Positions 42,895-54,635 of a stretch of 64,000 nt of DNA are shown piece by piece (the first letter of the stretch is position 1; every line of letters begins with the position of its first letter). Below the pieces are notes generated by a model. The model made no database searches. It saw nothing but the letters and a program-made list of their open reading frames with translations, and was not told where the DNA came from. The position numbers and the translations under genes are program-made. Origin of the DNA: Scedosporium boydii (Eukaryota; Ascomycota; Sordariomycetes; Microascales; Microascaceae); the NCBI GenBank assembly GCA_002221725.1, contig NJFT01000179.1, positions 19,985 to 83,984 on the forward strand, in the 5' to 3' direction.

Positions 42895-44415
42895 CGCAAA
42901 TGTAACCGATGCATGCACCGTTCAGGTCTAGAGTATTGGGTGTTTACAAGAGAGATCAGTAATCACGAATTCTGTCTAGAAATGTCATATGATCCTTGTT
43001 TAGCTCGTACGGACCAACTTTGTTCCGGTGACTGGTGCAAGCGATGGTTGGGATGCTCAGAAATGAGCTAACTCCACACGCTAAACCAAGAAAGGCTGGT
43101 CTTCTTCGGTCCGAGAAGAAATATGGGTCTCTGAACGGACGCCTGACCAGAAACGGGCCAAGGGGAAGGTGAGCTACCTGTGAGCTGCCCGTTGTGGTGT
43201 GGTTGACTCACCGATTGCTCCCGCTGGTCTGCGTCATCAACAGTTTTATCCTCAAGTAGTAAAAGGAGGATTTCAGGACACAGCATATACATTAAGATAA
43301 AGAAGAAGATGATGAGAAGATATCAATTTTTACCGGTCACTTTAACTTTTACTAATCTGCCATGTCATCAAGTAAAGAGACGGTCAAACTCTCGGCGGCC
43401 CAAGAACGAGTCCCCTGTTCCTAAGCTTCGAGCAGAGGATGCCGAGAAAGATTATTCGACAACTGAGACTGAGCGACGGACTCAACACCCCAAGTTGCTT
43501 AAGAGCAGAGTGCTCGAAGAAATAGAGAACCTATCAATTAGACAAGGAAGCGACGGACAAGTAGCAATATGCACCTCCTTGGTAGACATAGCCGCCATCG
43601 TCACTCATGTTCCTGAGAAAGGCGTCGGTACCCGCGCTCCCAGTTCGAGAGCAAGAACTTGCGCTGTTCCTCAATGTCATTTTAGAGTTAGTGTTTGCAG
43701 TCGATTAATCCGGTGTTGTTATCGATTTGTTGATAATAAATGACTCTTTTGCATGTTGACACCACGGACGCGCGAAGGGAGGGTTTATCGGCACTTTCAA
43801 TGTAGTGTCCCCGGGCTAGCCCGCCGTGGAACCAAATACTGCCGGAAATTTAATTCTGGTGGCTCATTGGAGATATAGATAATCAATCAATCTACGCCAA
43901 CTTGGGTAAATGTGAGTAGCCACTCATGACAACCCATTTACATCTTTTACTCTAAAAGGCTAATGTGATGCGTCGTGGGGTAGGCGGTCGACCTGCTTCC
44001 ACCACCAGACTGCTGTAGGCTTTTGTGGATGGCTATATATCCCCAGACAAATGCATGCTACCGACACACCTCATCGTCTGCCAGGACTCGCGTTTACCAG
44101 GTTTCTGTGATGTCCATGACTTCCGGAACAGGAAACGGGCTCGTTTGCTCCGCGGTCTTCGAAGCCTCAGTTCAGATCCACTCCTGTGGTCAGAAAATTG
44201 GCAGGGACAAAAGCAAAACAACATAATAGAATGTCAGGATAGACTTGTCCACAAAATTAAATATAGGGAGGTGGATCTCCTCTTACTTCTCTACTGGAAA
44301 GCTCTTTTTTTTTTTCCACCTCTACGCTTGTGTATAACGTTGCGATTTCAAGCCCTCTGTTAACTCATACATTGCCCACGCCGCGTTGCCATCCGAATCC
44401 ATTCAGTCCAGCACG
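42895..44415. promoter_or_regulatory. Divergent intergenic region between exporter and LPMO genes
   Basis: About 1.5 kb between two start codons. A 144-codon frame at 43309-43743 has no recognisable domain and I do not accept it. Nothing else is supported. Confidence 0.45.
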
Positions 44416-45641
44416 ATGAAGATCTCAACACTCTGCCTGGCCGCCGGCCTCGGTCATCTAGCCTATGCACACACAATCTTTTGCCAGCTAGAATCCGAGG
44501 GCACAACCTACCGTAGGAATAATATCTTCTGAACCCCGGGAGGGAGTCAACCCATTACTTACTGTTACAATAGCTGTCGGCCATGGAATCCGCGTGCCGA
44601 CTTACGACGGTGTATGACTCCTTTCTTTCGATTCTATTTTCGATTTCAAGAGACACTCATGCCTAGTTTAGCCCCAAACCAACGTCGGCGCAGCGACCAT
44701 GGCATGCAACGGACCACCAAACCCCACGCGTCCTTCGGACAAGATCATCCCTGTCAAGGCGGGTAGCAATGTCACTGCCGTTTGGAGACATACTTTGGAA
44801 TGTGAGGAAGTGACACTGGGAATTTCTGGCTGCTTGTTCGCTCTTGACTGACGACATGTCCAGCTGGACCTGCCGACGTGATGGACCCCGGCCACAAAGT
44901 TCGTCCAACTTTACTGAATCACCAAGTTACATGCCAAGCTCATACTCATCGCTGTAGGGGCCGACGATGGCATATTTGCGGAAGGTTTCTGATGCGAAGA
45001 CTGACACTGGCGTCGGCGACGGCTGGCATGTCTCCCTATTCGCTCTAGTTGCTAAGTGGTAGTATGAGACTGACGCTTCTCATTGGAATAGGTTCAAGAT
45101 TTCTGGCATTGGCTATAACTCCGGGACTTGGGGAACAGACATCGTGATCAAAAACCAAGGCAAGCAGGTGATCCATATCCCTGAATGTCTTGAAGACGGA
45201 CAATACCTTCTCAGAGCCGAGATGCTCGCTCTGCACGGGGCTCGGTCTCCAAGTGGCGCACAGTTTTACGTGAGTCTGTCGATAAATGGCGATCGTTTAA
45301 TTTGTATCGGGCAGCGAACGCTAATCCGCACCTGCGGAACACTAGATGGAATGTGCCCAGATTGAGGTAACCGGGGGCACGGGCACCGCAAAGCCTCAGA
45401 CTTACAGCATCCCTGGCATATACAAGGTATTATCAATGATGTTTCTCGATAGCTTCAAGGCCGTTCTGTTGCAGTTCTAATGAGGAGTCAGGCCAACGAC
45501 CCAGGCGTCATGATCGACATTTACAACACCAACTTGAATCAAAAAGCGTACACTGTTCCTGGTAGGTATTTGTTCTATATGAAACAATTGAAGAACCATT
45601 TTGTTAACTATATCACAGGACCGGAGGCCTTCACCTGCTAG
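44416..45641 (+). CDS. AA9 lytic polysaccharide monooxygenase
   Basis: Nine exons (44416-44512, 44574-44611, 44672-44801, 44864-44898, 44958-45025, 45092-45269, 45346-45426, 45492-45561, 45619-45641) encode 239 residues. The signal peptide [18 protein letters not shown] ends just before HTIF, so His19 becomes the N-terminal copper-brace His; the second ligand is His99 (GHKGP) and the axial Tyr182 lies in [11 protein letters not shown], with supporting His171 (ALHGA) and Gln180. This secreted copper enzyme oxidatively cleaves cellulose or related glucans. The exon 5/6 junction needs a GC donor (TG/GCATGT) to restore GDGWFKI. No carbohydrate-binding module follows; the protein ends FTC. Confidence 0.92.
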
Positions 45642-47813
45642 AGTGAGGATGTGAACTCGAGAAAGCGAAACAGAGATAGCGGCTGTGTGACGCTTTCACG
45701 GAGAAATTCTAAGGCGGCAGACCCTCGGGGTGGTTAAGTAGGTACTGAGGTTTGTTCGGCTGAGGAAGTTGGATGAGGTCTCTCAAATGACGGTTTGCCC
45801 TCGGATGACGGCCTACTGCCGTCCCAGGATTACTGTCTCCAACATTTGATATAACCAGCCTGATCATGATAAAACCCGACATTATTTCCGTCGAGATTGA
45901 TCCCGTTTACACAGTTCGTATGGCTGTCATCATGATAAACATACCACTCCTGTAAAGACCGGGCAACCCAAAGCACCAAGAAGTCCCGCACACAGAGAAT
46001 TGAAGATCTGATCCACCACGATGCGATCATAAAGATGATCAAAGTTGACGCTTGTGACAGACAGGCGTTGCATGTTTTACCTCACAGATGGATTTAAACA
46101 TTTTAAATAAGTATCAGGCTCCCAAATGACACAAAGAAGACGTCTGCAACACTTTCGGGGAATCCGGCCCCGACGTTGATATGAACTGGAGCATGTCATC
46201 TTCCAACCGCACGTAATTGAATGAGGACAAGGACTTTAGAATTTTAGATGCAGATACCCCATTTCAAATTCGGCCGAAAGCCCAGCCAACACTGGATTCC
46301 CGTACCAGCCGCGGGACATACTTTCCTTCCTGGGGTCTACGCTGGGCATCGAAATTGGGCAGATGAGGTTGGCCTCCCGCATCTCAACATTTTCAACCCC
46401 ACTCCGACCTGACGTGTTTATTGTCTTTCGAGAGCGCTATTGGTGGTATCCATGGGGATGGCATGGAGAAAAATATCTGCTGAGGGCAACCTACATCTGA
46501 AATTGCTGTAAGAGCTGGAAGGAGGCGCTGGTACCCGAGGAACATCGCAAGTATTGGCCACTCCGCTCTGTTTTATAGTTATGCAGTCGATCGACCATTT
46601 CTCTCTATATATTTTCTTTTTCCCTTTTTTTTTTGCGCCCTTTTCATAATGCTTGCAGTCACTCGATTCTTCATTCCATCCATGGAAGGTCTTTTATTCC
46701 GTTCTCCGAGTGCTGGATACATACAACGACCCAGAACTTAACTACCATGCTGTTTGCTGCAGAGTACAAATTTCCGAGTGTTTGTAACTACCTTTCAAAC
46801 TAGCAAAGCTAAGTAGCTGTCGCTGGAGGCTCACGGGGACCCGCCGACTGAGGATCGAGGATAGACGAGCTTTCATTAAGGGGCTGGCACCCGCATGCGC
46901 TAAATGCAAGGCAATATTCTGGCTAGCAAACTTACATGATGCTCTGACTGCAAGAGAACTGGCGGTCAAACCCCCCTGTGCCAGTAGCCGTGTGAACCTC
47001 TCCCCCCTCCAAGACGCGATGCCAACAAGGTGCATGCGAGAGCCTGAAGAGGCATGCAATGGCAGACAATCTAGCCAATGGCACCCCTTGGTGGTAAGTA
47101 AGCCCGTCACGCCTGCTAGTCATTTGCTTCCACAATTGAGTGGTGACCGGTCCAGGTATGTGACGTGACGGCTCCAAAAGTTGTCGGGATATCCCTCTTT
47201 TGTCAAGTCGCATCATTTTAGCCACAGCTGGGAACACGGAATGGAAAACTGCTAGGGTACTGCAATAAAATCGAGACAGAAGCGTATCTAGAAGGGGTCG
47301 ACTTGAGCTCATACCACCATCGCACCATCAGCTGAGCACAACTCAGACGACAAGAGTTACTATACAACAGTACAACAATGTAAGAAGGCATGAAGGTAAA
47401 GGTTTATGATACGGCTCGTCTTCCATGATACCATGCCCACTGCTGGCATTTCGTACTGTAGAGTACATGGTCCTCCATTTACTTACATGAGTCCGTTTGC
47501 ACGTCATCCAAGTCGCATTGACACCTCACTGCATATTAGAATGGTCTCACAACAAGTCCGTGTAGTGGAGCCAGTCTTCTGCTAGTGACTGCTGTTGTGT
47601 AACTTACAATCGCTGGTTGGGCGAGAAGGGAGCCCAAAGGAAAGGAGAAGAGGAAAGGGGGACAGGACGGACTCCAATACCTAAAGCGTTCGGATACCCC
47701 CTCTTAAGGCAAACTCTGATTTCACCCCGACTCTCTCATCACTCCCAGCTCTGATCGACGAGAGTTGCAGCAACCAATCCTGCCAAAGCCTTTAATCCTA
47801 CCACGACTACACA
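45642..47813. other. Long gene-poor stretch
   Basis: About 2.2 kb without a supportable gene. Around 46290-46500 on the plus strand one frame reads YQPRDILSFLGSTLG and QMRLASRISTFSTPL, faintly F-box-like, but it is too short and broken to call. A T-rich run occurs at about 46612-46635. Confidence 0.45.
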
Positions 47814-48320
47814 ATGGCAAGAAAGAAATCCTCTACGAGAAAGAAGAAGACATCTGAGGCAATCTCCTCGTTCATATACCCGACACTCCACCACAAAATC
47901 TGCGATGCAGTCTCAGGCTTGATGCCCATACCCTGGTTCAACGAAATACCCGACGACAAAACCTTCGACAACGAATACTCGACCAACATCATGGGAAGAT
48001 TCCAATGCATCAACAATAACTGCTCCGCAACTGGCTGGGGCAGTAAGATGATAGGGATTGTGATTAGAGGGTATGCCGACAACGGATACAACGCCATTGT
48101 ATTCAACCAGCGGTGCAAGTCATGCAACTGGCTCGGCTGGCCGACAATTGACAAAGAGTCGTACGTCGATAGGGTTGCGTATCGGCTGAAAAAATGGGCG
48201 GGAGTCCAGGTCGAGCGGCCCTTTTACCACGAAAAGACCGGCCTGCCTCATGAAAAGGACTTTTGCGAGGGGTGCAGGCGCGGCTACTGTCAGCGAGGGG
48301 GTTCTCGGGGGCGTTACTGA
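47814..48320 (+). CDS. 3CxxC-type zinc-finger protein
   Basis: A single exon of 168 residues. A Lys-rich N-terminus is followed by the fungal zf-3CxxC domain: NIMGRFQCINNNCSATGWG, IVIRGYADNGYNAIVFNQRC and CKSCNWLGW, VAYRLKKWAG, and the closing pair CEGCRRGYC. The Cys pairs are expected to bind zinc; the molecular role of this fungal family is unknown. The protein is predicted to be soluble and intracellular. A 36-bp piece of this gene (47987-48022) recurs with two mismatches inside the F-box relic at 61449-61484. Confidence 0.88.
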   Translation: MARKKSSTRKKKTSEAISSFIYPTLHHKICDAVSGLMPIPWFNEIPDDKTFDNEYSTNIMGRFQCINNNCSATGWGSKMIGIVIRGYADNGYNAIVFNQRCKSCNWLGWPTIDKESYVDRVAYRLKKWAGVQVERPFYHEKTGLPHEKDFCEGCRRGYCQRGGSRGRY

Positions 48321-49265
48321 CGACGAACGGCACTTCCAGAGACTCCCGGTAGCATGGCTCCGGATAACATGGGCTTGATACCGTTTTTGGGCAGTCTTTC
48401 ACGCCGGCACACTCCCACTGTGCAATATCTCCACTCCAATACTGAACAAAGTTATTACGTTATTAAATCACTTGGTGTGACTTGGTACGATATCCTACAT
48501 CCCTAACTGCCTCAACTCCTGTCCATAATGTCTCTCATAAGTCTCCTCCTAGGGACATGGCACTTAAACATTGGAATCAAAAGACCGAAAACACAGAACC
48601 ACCCACCCGCCCGGCTGGTCAAGCCACTGTCCAGTGGCTATGAAACGACGAGGATGTGTTGACTTATATTCTAGGTAACGATTTCCCTCTCAGCTTAATG
48701 CTACGATTCCATGAAGGGTCTCTCTTTTAGAGTGAACGTGTGGGTGTTCAGAATATTGTATGGAGAATGCCTAATAGATAGAATAGTGGTTTGTCGGTTT
48801 CTCCGTGTGAGGGTCGCTCCCGGGGCTCCGTTCCTATCATAGTCGACCCAGAAACGCTCATACGCAGCCGATTCTCCTGCTGTATTATAAAGTTTTTCGG
48901 ACATTGCACCCGGAGGGCGTAAATGGACGTCACTGACAGGAGATATTAGGGGAATGGGAGATGATCGAGACACGATTGTCTTTTCCTATTATAGTTGGTG
49001 ATGGCACGCGCTAAGCACCCCTCCCCCCTTCTTTCTAGTGAGCTGCAGACACTCAGGGGCACGACGAGGCGATCCGGTATTTCAACCGACGAGAGGGCCT
49101 TAGCACAGCTGAATGACCGCGTAGTGTAATACTGAGCCACATAATGTACTACTAAGTCCATGGGATAGTGGTGTTGCGGGATTTTGTGACACGAGAAAGA
49201 AGGACCAGGCGCCTCCGAGGGTTGTATAACGGCTGAGTATCATCAGAACTCTTCAGGAGCACTCA
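48321..49265. other. Intergenic stretch between convergent genes
   Basis: About 950 bp with no supportable gene; only short frames on both strands. Confidence 0.45.
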
Positions 49266-51158
49266 CTACGTACTCGGGGGACTCCCATTCAAGCCAAAGA
49301 AGCCTGCCAGTTTCGGCCCAAGCCAATCGTTCAGGTTGCAAGGGAGCCGAATAAGTATATCAACAGCCCTGTTCCCGTCCTCGTCGATAACAGAAGAATC
49401 CGCGCCATGCTGCGCCAGTAATTCGACAGTCAAGGAGATATCAGTGGCGAATGAATCGTGGGGAAGATACATGGCCACGACGATCAGCGCAAGGTGGTGG
49501 AGAACTGTCCGGCCCTTGTTATCGACGACATTGATGTCGCCGCCTGCTTCTACTAGCAGTTTCATGGACTCGTGGTTGCCTCCGTGGGCTGCGAGTCTCA
49601 TCATGGCAGTCTCTCCGTTTTCGTTGGTTGCGTTGACGTTGGCGCCTTCGTCGAGGAGGAGTTTCAGCGCCATTGGTTCTCTTTGTCGAGCCCATTGATG
49701 CACTATAAACTCGATTTTTCATTCTGTTATTCAGACCTGCACAGTTTCGTCAAGGGGAATGAATAAATTATGAATCGGTACTTACAGCATGTGTTTCCTG
49801 GAATGTACGACAGCATGCCCGTCGGATCCTGTCCATCAACTACTCGAAACGTATAAGTATATATACCACGCCTCCGCCTACCCCGGACAACACAGAAACG
49901 AAACCTGTCTTACCATGTTGAACTCGGCTATGAATATCAGCACCGCGATCTAGTAGTAATTGCATCGCAGCTACTGTAAATGAGGAATGTGTTGACCAGC
50001 TTCCGCATGCTACTAAAAAGGGCGTTGCGCCGCTTGATCCAACTGCGTTTACATCAACGCCATAGCTGATGACCAAAGCGATGAGCTCAAGATTCGCAAC
50101 TCTTGAAAATTCGCAAAGGGCATCTATGAGACGCACGTCCTTCGGATCGCGGTCGTCTCGCGAATCGAGCAGCAGGCGGGCGATGTTGACGAGGACTTTG
50201 ATGTCCTTGACGTCTATGTTGTTAGTGGGAAACCATGATGTGGCTCTCAAGGCGCGCCAGTTTTCGTCTCGACAACCGAATTCTTGGATGAGGTCTTGGA
50301 CGCCGTCGGGGAAGAAGCTCTGTGCAGCGATAACGAGGGTATTTGGTGGTAGGGAGGTATTGGAAGCCTTGAGTTCGTTTAGGTACGACATACAGAGGAC
50401 TCGGGATCCCGTTCGTAGCGCCGTTTGTAGCTGGAGTTGAGATCAATGTTAGTGGGGTGGATTCGGCAGTTAAGGGGAGTGGGGTCAAGCGTCAAGCCTA
50501 CTAGAGTGGCTTCGTCGTCGGGAATTGGCGGATCAAAAAAACGAGGATTAAGATGGCGCTCATTTGGCGGGCGCGGGGGGAAGTGAGCACCACGGGAAAG
50601 CAAGAGCGCAATCGTCTCAGTCCATTTTCTGGTATAAAGACGCCGTGGATCAGCACCCGGAGGCCAATCCCGACTCATGCTACGACCGCCTCGATGTATA
50701 GCCAACCACAAAGCTGTGGTGGGACCTCCATTGAAGCCATCAGTGTCACAAAACGAATTCACATCAGCCCCAAGATCCAGGAAAAGGCGAACAGCCTCGA
50801 CATTTCCCATTTCAGCAGCATCGTGGAGCGCCTGCCGGCGACTAGTATATGCTGGTGTTGTAGGGTCGGCACCAAGTGCCAGTAGGAACCCTACGATGTG
50901 CATATGCGAGTGCAGTAGGGCGTTGGATAGAAGTGGATCTGCGCCATATGAGTCTCCGAATTGTGCGTTGAGGTCGGTTTCGGGCTTTATGGCACGTTTC
51001 ACTCTCTCCAAGTCACCGGCGCAAACAGCATTGTTGAGCTCGCGGAGATCATTTGCGTCTGGGCCTTCACAACCGTCATGGTCGGGGTTGTATGAGATTA
51101 CCCTAGGACGTGGTGGATTTGGATTGGTTTGATCGGACATATATTCCCTTTGATACAT
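49266..51158 (-). CDS. Ankyrin-repeat protein
   Basis: Four exons (51158-50502, 50430-49914, 49839-49786, 49702-49266) encode 554 residues. Repeats include HIVGFLLALGADPTTPA, NVEAVRLFLDLGADVNS, LIALVISYGVDVNAVG, AAMQLLLDRGADIHS, ALKLLLDEGANVNATN and SMKLLVEAGGDINVVD, so ankyrin units occupy most of the protein with loops between. The 54-nt third exon and its acceptor (GTAG/TTGATGG at 49839) were chosen because they alone keep the last exon in the ankyrin frame (NTCLHQWARQREP). A second in-frame ATG at 51140 is possible. No enzymatic or membrane domain is visible. Such proteins act as binding scaffolds; partner unknown. Confidence 0.86.
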
Positions 51159-51693
51159 ATAAAAATAAAAAAGACCGCTAATGAAGGGAGACTGACGAGG
51201 GCGGGGAATCGGAATTAGAATGGGAAGAAGTCGAGGCGAGTGGTGAGGAATATTGGTTGCGCGGAACTTGTTTCACGGTTCGGTTGCTGTGTTGACGTTT
51301 ATTATAGATCCATAAACAGACTTCCCCACTACATCTATATGCAGCGGTCACATGACCTTGGCTCACTCTGGAGCCTGGAGATTATTATCATCAGTTGTTG
51401 TCCGATATTTAAGAATGTTTCTTAATATATATATTCTAAAATCGTTCTAGAAGTAGTTTTTGTACTATTATAATACTTTCTCGTAACTAGTAGATAGTGC
51501 CAATTTCACTATAGTTTTACTAGATTTTTTTTAGTACTAATATACTACTAAATATACTTTTTTGTTAGAGGGTAATATGTATAGAAGTTCTAATATATAT
51601 ACCTGCTCTAAACTTTTATTTATTATATATTCTTATATACCTAAAATATATATAGTGCTTATTATAGACTTCCGGAATATAAGGAGCTAGGAC
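51159..51693. other. AT-rich gene-free block
   Basis: From about 51410 to 51690 the sequence is strongly A/T rich with many TATATA and TAGTA words, unlike the flanks. This fits RIP-type decay of an old repeat. The first 240 bp hold the ankyrin gene promoter. Confidence 0.5.
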
Positions 51694-51759
51694 TACTAGA
51701 ATACTAGAATACTAGAATACTAGAATATGGGAATATGAGAATATAGGAATATAGGAAAT
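51694..51759. repeat. 8-bp tandem repeat
   Basis: ACTAGAAT is repeated four times from 51694, then drifts into ATGGGAAT, ATGAGAAT and ATAGGAAT units of the same length, about eight units in all. It borders the AT-rich block and has no coding meaning. Confidence 0.85.
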
Positions 51760-52186
51760 TGCAGAGCTAGGAATAGAAGAGGAATAGAAGTAAACATATG
51801 AAGAGCTGGGAATAGGAATGAGGGTAAGAATAGTGGGAGACCTGTAGTCTACGCTCTCGCCGGCCACGTTCACTTGTCTCTCCTCTCTAAAGATGGTATG
51901 CATAGTCACGGAAAGGCTACTCAATATGAAAGTTGCCATCCGATACAAGAACTCGTTAGATATTAGAAAGCTCCACTTCCAAGCGAAGAATTGGGAATGA
52001 GTTGGTCAGAGTCTAGATTCAGGGACTCATGTGAGGAGGGAATGCATTTGATAATACGAGTGTTGCTATCGTTATATCAAGGTTCACACAACTATGGATG
52101 TACTCTGCGGCGTTCCTTCTTCCAACATCACCCTCCTCTGCATAGAGACTAATTGACTAGCTAGCCTGAAGTGAAGCCATCTCTCC
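51760..52186. other. Intergenic stretch
   Basis: About 430 bp with no supportable gene, forming the 3' flank of the secreted protein gene. Confidence 0.4.
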
Positions 52187-52975
52187 CTAATATGGTCCCA
52201 CGGGTCTGACACGTCGAGGATTCAGTACCTTGGAAAATTCGAAAACTCTGGGGTCAGATTCTCTCCAAACCGGCTTTCTAAAGTTCAAGCCATACTCAAT
52301 CATAAACGAGTCCTCACACCCTATTTTTTCACCAATTGTTGGGCAAGGGTCCTTCGCCTCTTTGTAATTAGTTCCTTTGTCATCGGTGCCGACAACAATA
52401 ATTCGATTTCCCACAATTGGCTTGATGTAGGACCCCTTATGCTGGTGGAAGAGGCGGATGACGTTGGGTTCTGCGCACAATCCTCCGAAACGGTGGGTTA
52501 TGCTCTCCCGATCCTTAGGAAACATCTCCTTGCAATCCTCTATGAATTTCCCCACACTCCCTGGTTTGAGGTCTTCTTGGTCAATGGAGATGAGTCGTTC
52601 AGCATGCCAGTCTGTTCGGACGGAAGATGCAAAGTAAATCTTATTTTCATGCACGAGAGCCGCCATTGCATTAGGACGGACTCGGTTGTATAGCTCCGAT
52701 AAATCGTGCATCTGATCGAAAGCGTGCATGACGAGATTCAGAACTTCACCGTCGCCGAGACCGCCGCACCTGACGTCGGTTTTTTTGGGATCAAATTCGA
52801 TAATCGCCGAGTAGCTGATATACTCGCTGCCGGGGTATTCAGTCATGTAGGTTTCGGGGAAGTCGTCAAACTGGATGCCGAGTAGGGGTACATTATTCTT
52901 GGGGGGTGCTGCCCAGATGAGGCTTGCAAGGAGCAAAGCGGTCCCGAGGACGCGCTCTAAGATTTTGGGCTGCAT
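52187..52975 (-). CDS. Secreted protein with deaminase-like motifs
   Basis: A single exon of 262 residues. The N-terminus MQPKILERVLGTALLLASLIWA is a good signal peptide. I do not recognise the family with certainty. The ordered motifs WHAERLIS, then GGLCAEPNVIRL, then DPCPTIGEKIGC resemble the (H/C)AE and PC...C metal-ligand pattern of cytidine-deaminase-fold proteins, including secreted bacterial toxin deaminases with a CAEP core. In that reading Cys and Glu of CAE and two later Cys would hold zinc, but the spacing between the last two Cys is longer than the usual PCxxC. Secretion and a stand-alone domain suggest an effector or antagonistic factor; this is inference only. Confidence 0.65.
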   Translation of the reverse strand: MQPKILERVLGTALLLASLIWAAPPKNNVPLLGIQFDDFPETYMTEYPGSEYISYSAIIEFDPKKTDVRCGGLGDGEVLNLVMHAFDQMHDLSELYNRVRPNAMAALVHENKIYFASSVRTDWHAERLISIDQEDLKPGSVGKFIEDCKEMFPKDRESITHRFGGLCAEPNVIRLFHQHKGSYIKPIVGNRIIVVGTDDKGTNYKEAKDPCPTIGEKIGCEDSFMIEYGLNFRKPVWRESDPRVFEFSKVLNPRRVRPVGPY

Positions 52976-54293
52976 CTAGCTTGCGGCGTTGATCAACGGC
53001 TTGGGGCTCGGGATGAATGTGGAACCAAATAAGAAGGGGAAACTTTAGTAAATCTTGAATTGGCTTGATTGAGAGTCAAAATAGGCTCTTGGAGTGAGAT
53101 CAATGGACGGTTTTCACTGAGTTGTACGACTTAATTCGGCCCATTTGGCTTGGTACGCTGGGCTTTGAGCGATATAAGTAGACTGCATCCATGGCATAAG
53201 CACGACCGGAATGGGTCATGATAAAAGAGGACATCTCATCTATCTTGGCTCCGGGGTAACTGGACTTGATGCTGCAAGGAGAAGGAGTCCTTCTCTAAGC
53301 ATCAGTCGTCTAGACCAGGCTATTTTTGGGCGTTTGAAACTTCAGTTGGCTCGCGATCCAAGCCATCGTTGTCTTGGGGGCGACATTTGCAACATTGCTG
53401 CTATTCCTCCTGTGATGCTTGTCCCGACGCAGACCTCTGGTCGCCGAACACTTTGCCTGAATTCTACCTTGAACGTGTCATCACCCAACTGCATCCGACT
53501 CTGTAGCGGCTAGCCATCATGCCGACATGCCATTGTTCGTCGAGGGGGCGCGGTCGGCCCACAGTTCGTAGGCCTGCATGTAGCATTCGTGCTCTCGTTT
53601 GGGGATTAAGCTGCTCTCCGCAAATAGGAGCTGCTGATTGTCTTGGTGTGTTGGTTCTTTTGAGCTATTTTTCGCTCCGGTACCAGCGAAGTCGTTGATC
53701 AATGATGTTGGTTGTGCTGTGTGAAAAGCCACCCCCACCTTACATCTCGTTTACAGTGTAACGCCCAACCATCGCCCCTCGCCCCCAGGGCTTTTTGGGT
53801 TCCCAAGACCTCGGGCAAACGGTATGGCCCCCAATGATGGGGTCTGTTTTACGCTGTTAATTGTATGGATCTTATGGAACCGATCCTTCACATGTAGATA
53901 CGAACTATGGGCCGGATGATCTCGCATAGTCGGCCTTCGGGGTCTAACAGTCCTAGACTCCTACGTAGGACGGAATGTGGATGGAGACGCAAAACAAGGA
54001 GTTGAATCTATCAAGATCTAGGCCATATTTGGTCAGGAAGCGTCACCAATTGAGCGCTGGTAGACGGCATGCGTTCCTCTTTCAGGCCTCACGCTATGCC
54101 GAGTTTTGCGCGGCTCGTATTCTCCATGTACATCCAGATTATCAACTAGACCTGTTCATTCAACGGACTGAGAATAGGATGCGGTGTGCTTGTCTTAGTG
54201 AAACAGTTTGACAGTCTAGATACATATTCACCGAGGGCCAACAGCGTGTTCCCCTTGCTGACCGCTCTTCAGACTACTAAAGCTTCCTTCTTC
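52976..54293. other. Gene-free stretch
   Basis: About 1.3 kb with several short frames on both strands, none with a recognisable domain. The left end should contain the promoter of the secreted protein gene. Confidence 0.45.
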
Positions 54294-54635
54294 TTAACTC
54301 TCATCTGGGACCACGCCCGTGTCCACGACTTGAAATCCCGCGTAAGGTTCTTCCAAGCAAAAATCAGTCTCATCCCCGTGTTTCACCTCGTTGTCTGGGT
54401 TGCAGTCGTCGCTCCCGAACAGCACGACCATAAAATTATTGTCAACAACTCCTGTGCTCCTGACCAGAATGGATCCAGCGTTGCCGCTGTACTCTCGCTT
54501 ACAGTCATCGCCAGTTTTGCCCGTGACAATCCTACCAAGATCTTGTCCTCGACATCCCGACCCGCTGTAGAAGATGAGCTCATACGCATGAGCGACCCGA
54601 AGGAGGAGGGTGGAAAGAAAGACTAGTGTTTTCAT
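54294..54635 (-). CDS. Small secreted protein
   Basis: A single exon of 113 residues from the ATG at 54635; an upstream in-frame ATG at 54806 would add 57 residues and bury the signal peptide, so it is not used. MKTLVFLSTLLLRVAHA is a clear secretion signal. The mature part of about 96 residues begins YELIFYSGSGCRGQDLG and holds four Cys (GC, DC, DC, FC), enough for two disulfides. It is short, acidic and Gly/Asp-rich, with no recognised domain. Fungal small secreted proteins of this shape are often effectors or wall-associated, but nothing here specifies a role. Confidence 0.7.
   Translation of the reverse strand: MKTLVFLSTLLLRVAHAYELIFYSGSGCRGQDLGRIVTGKTGDDCKREYSGNAGSILVRSTGVVDNNFMVVLFGSDDCNPDNEVKHGDETDFCLEEPYAGFQVVDTGVVPDES

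Noticed and set aside
43309..43743. 144-codon plus-strand frame between the exporter and LPMO genes
   Set aside because: No domain, no signal peptide, basic low-complexity composition and no supporting splice structure.
46290..46500. Possible F-box scrap (YQPRDILSFLG, MRLASR)
   Set aside because: Too short and frame-broken; the similarity is faint compared with the two clear F-box relics at 60-63.6 kb.
46742..47312. Two overlapping minus-strand frames of about 125 codons
   Set aside because: They overlap each other in different frames and neither resembles a known protein.
51694..51759. CRISPR-like array
   Set aside because: The units are contiguous 8-bp repeats without spacers, and the DNA is fungal.
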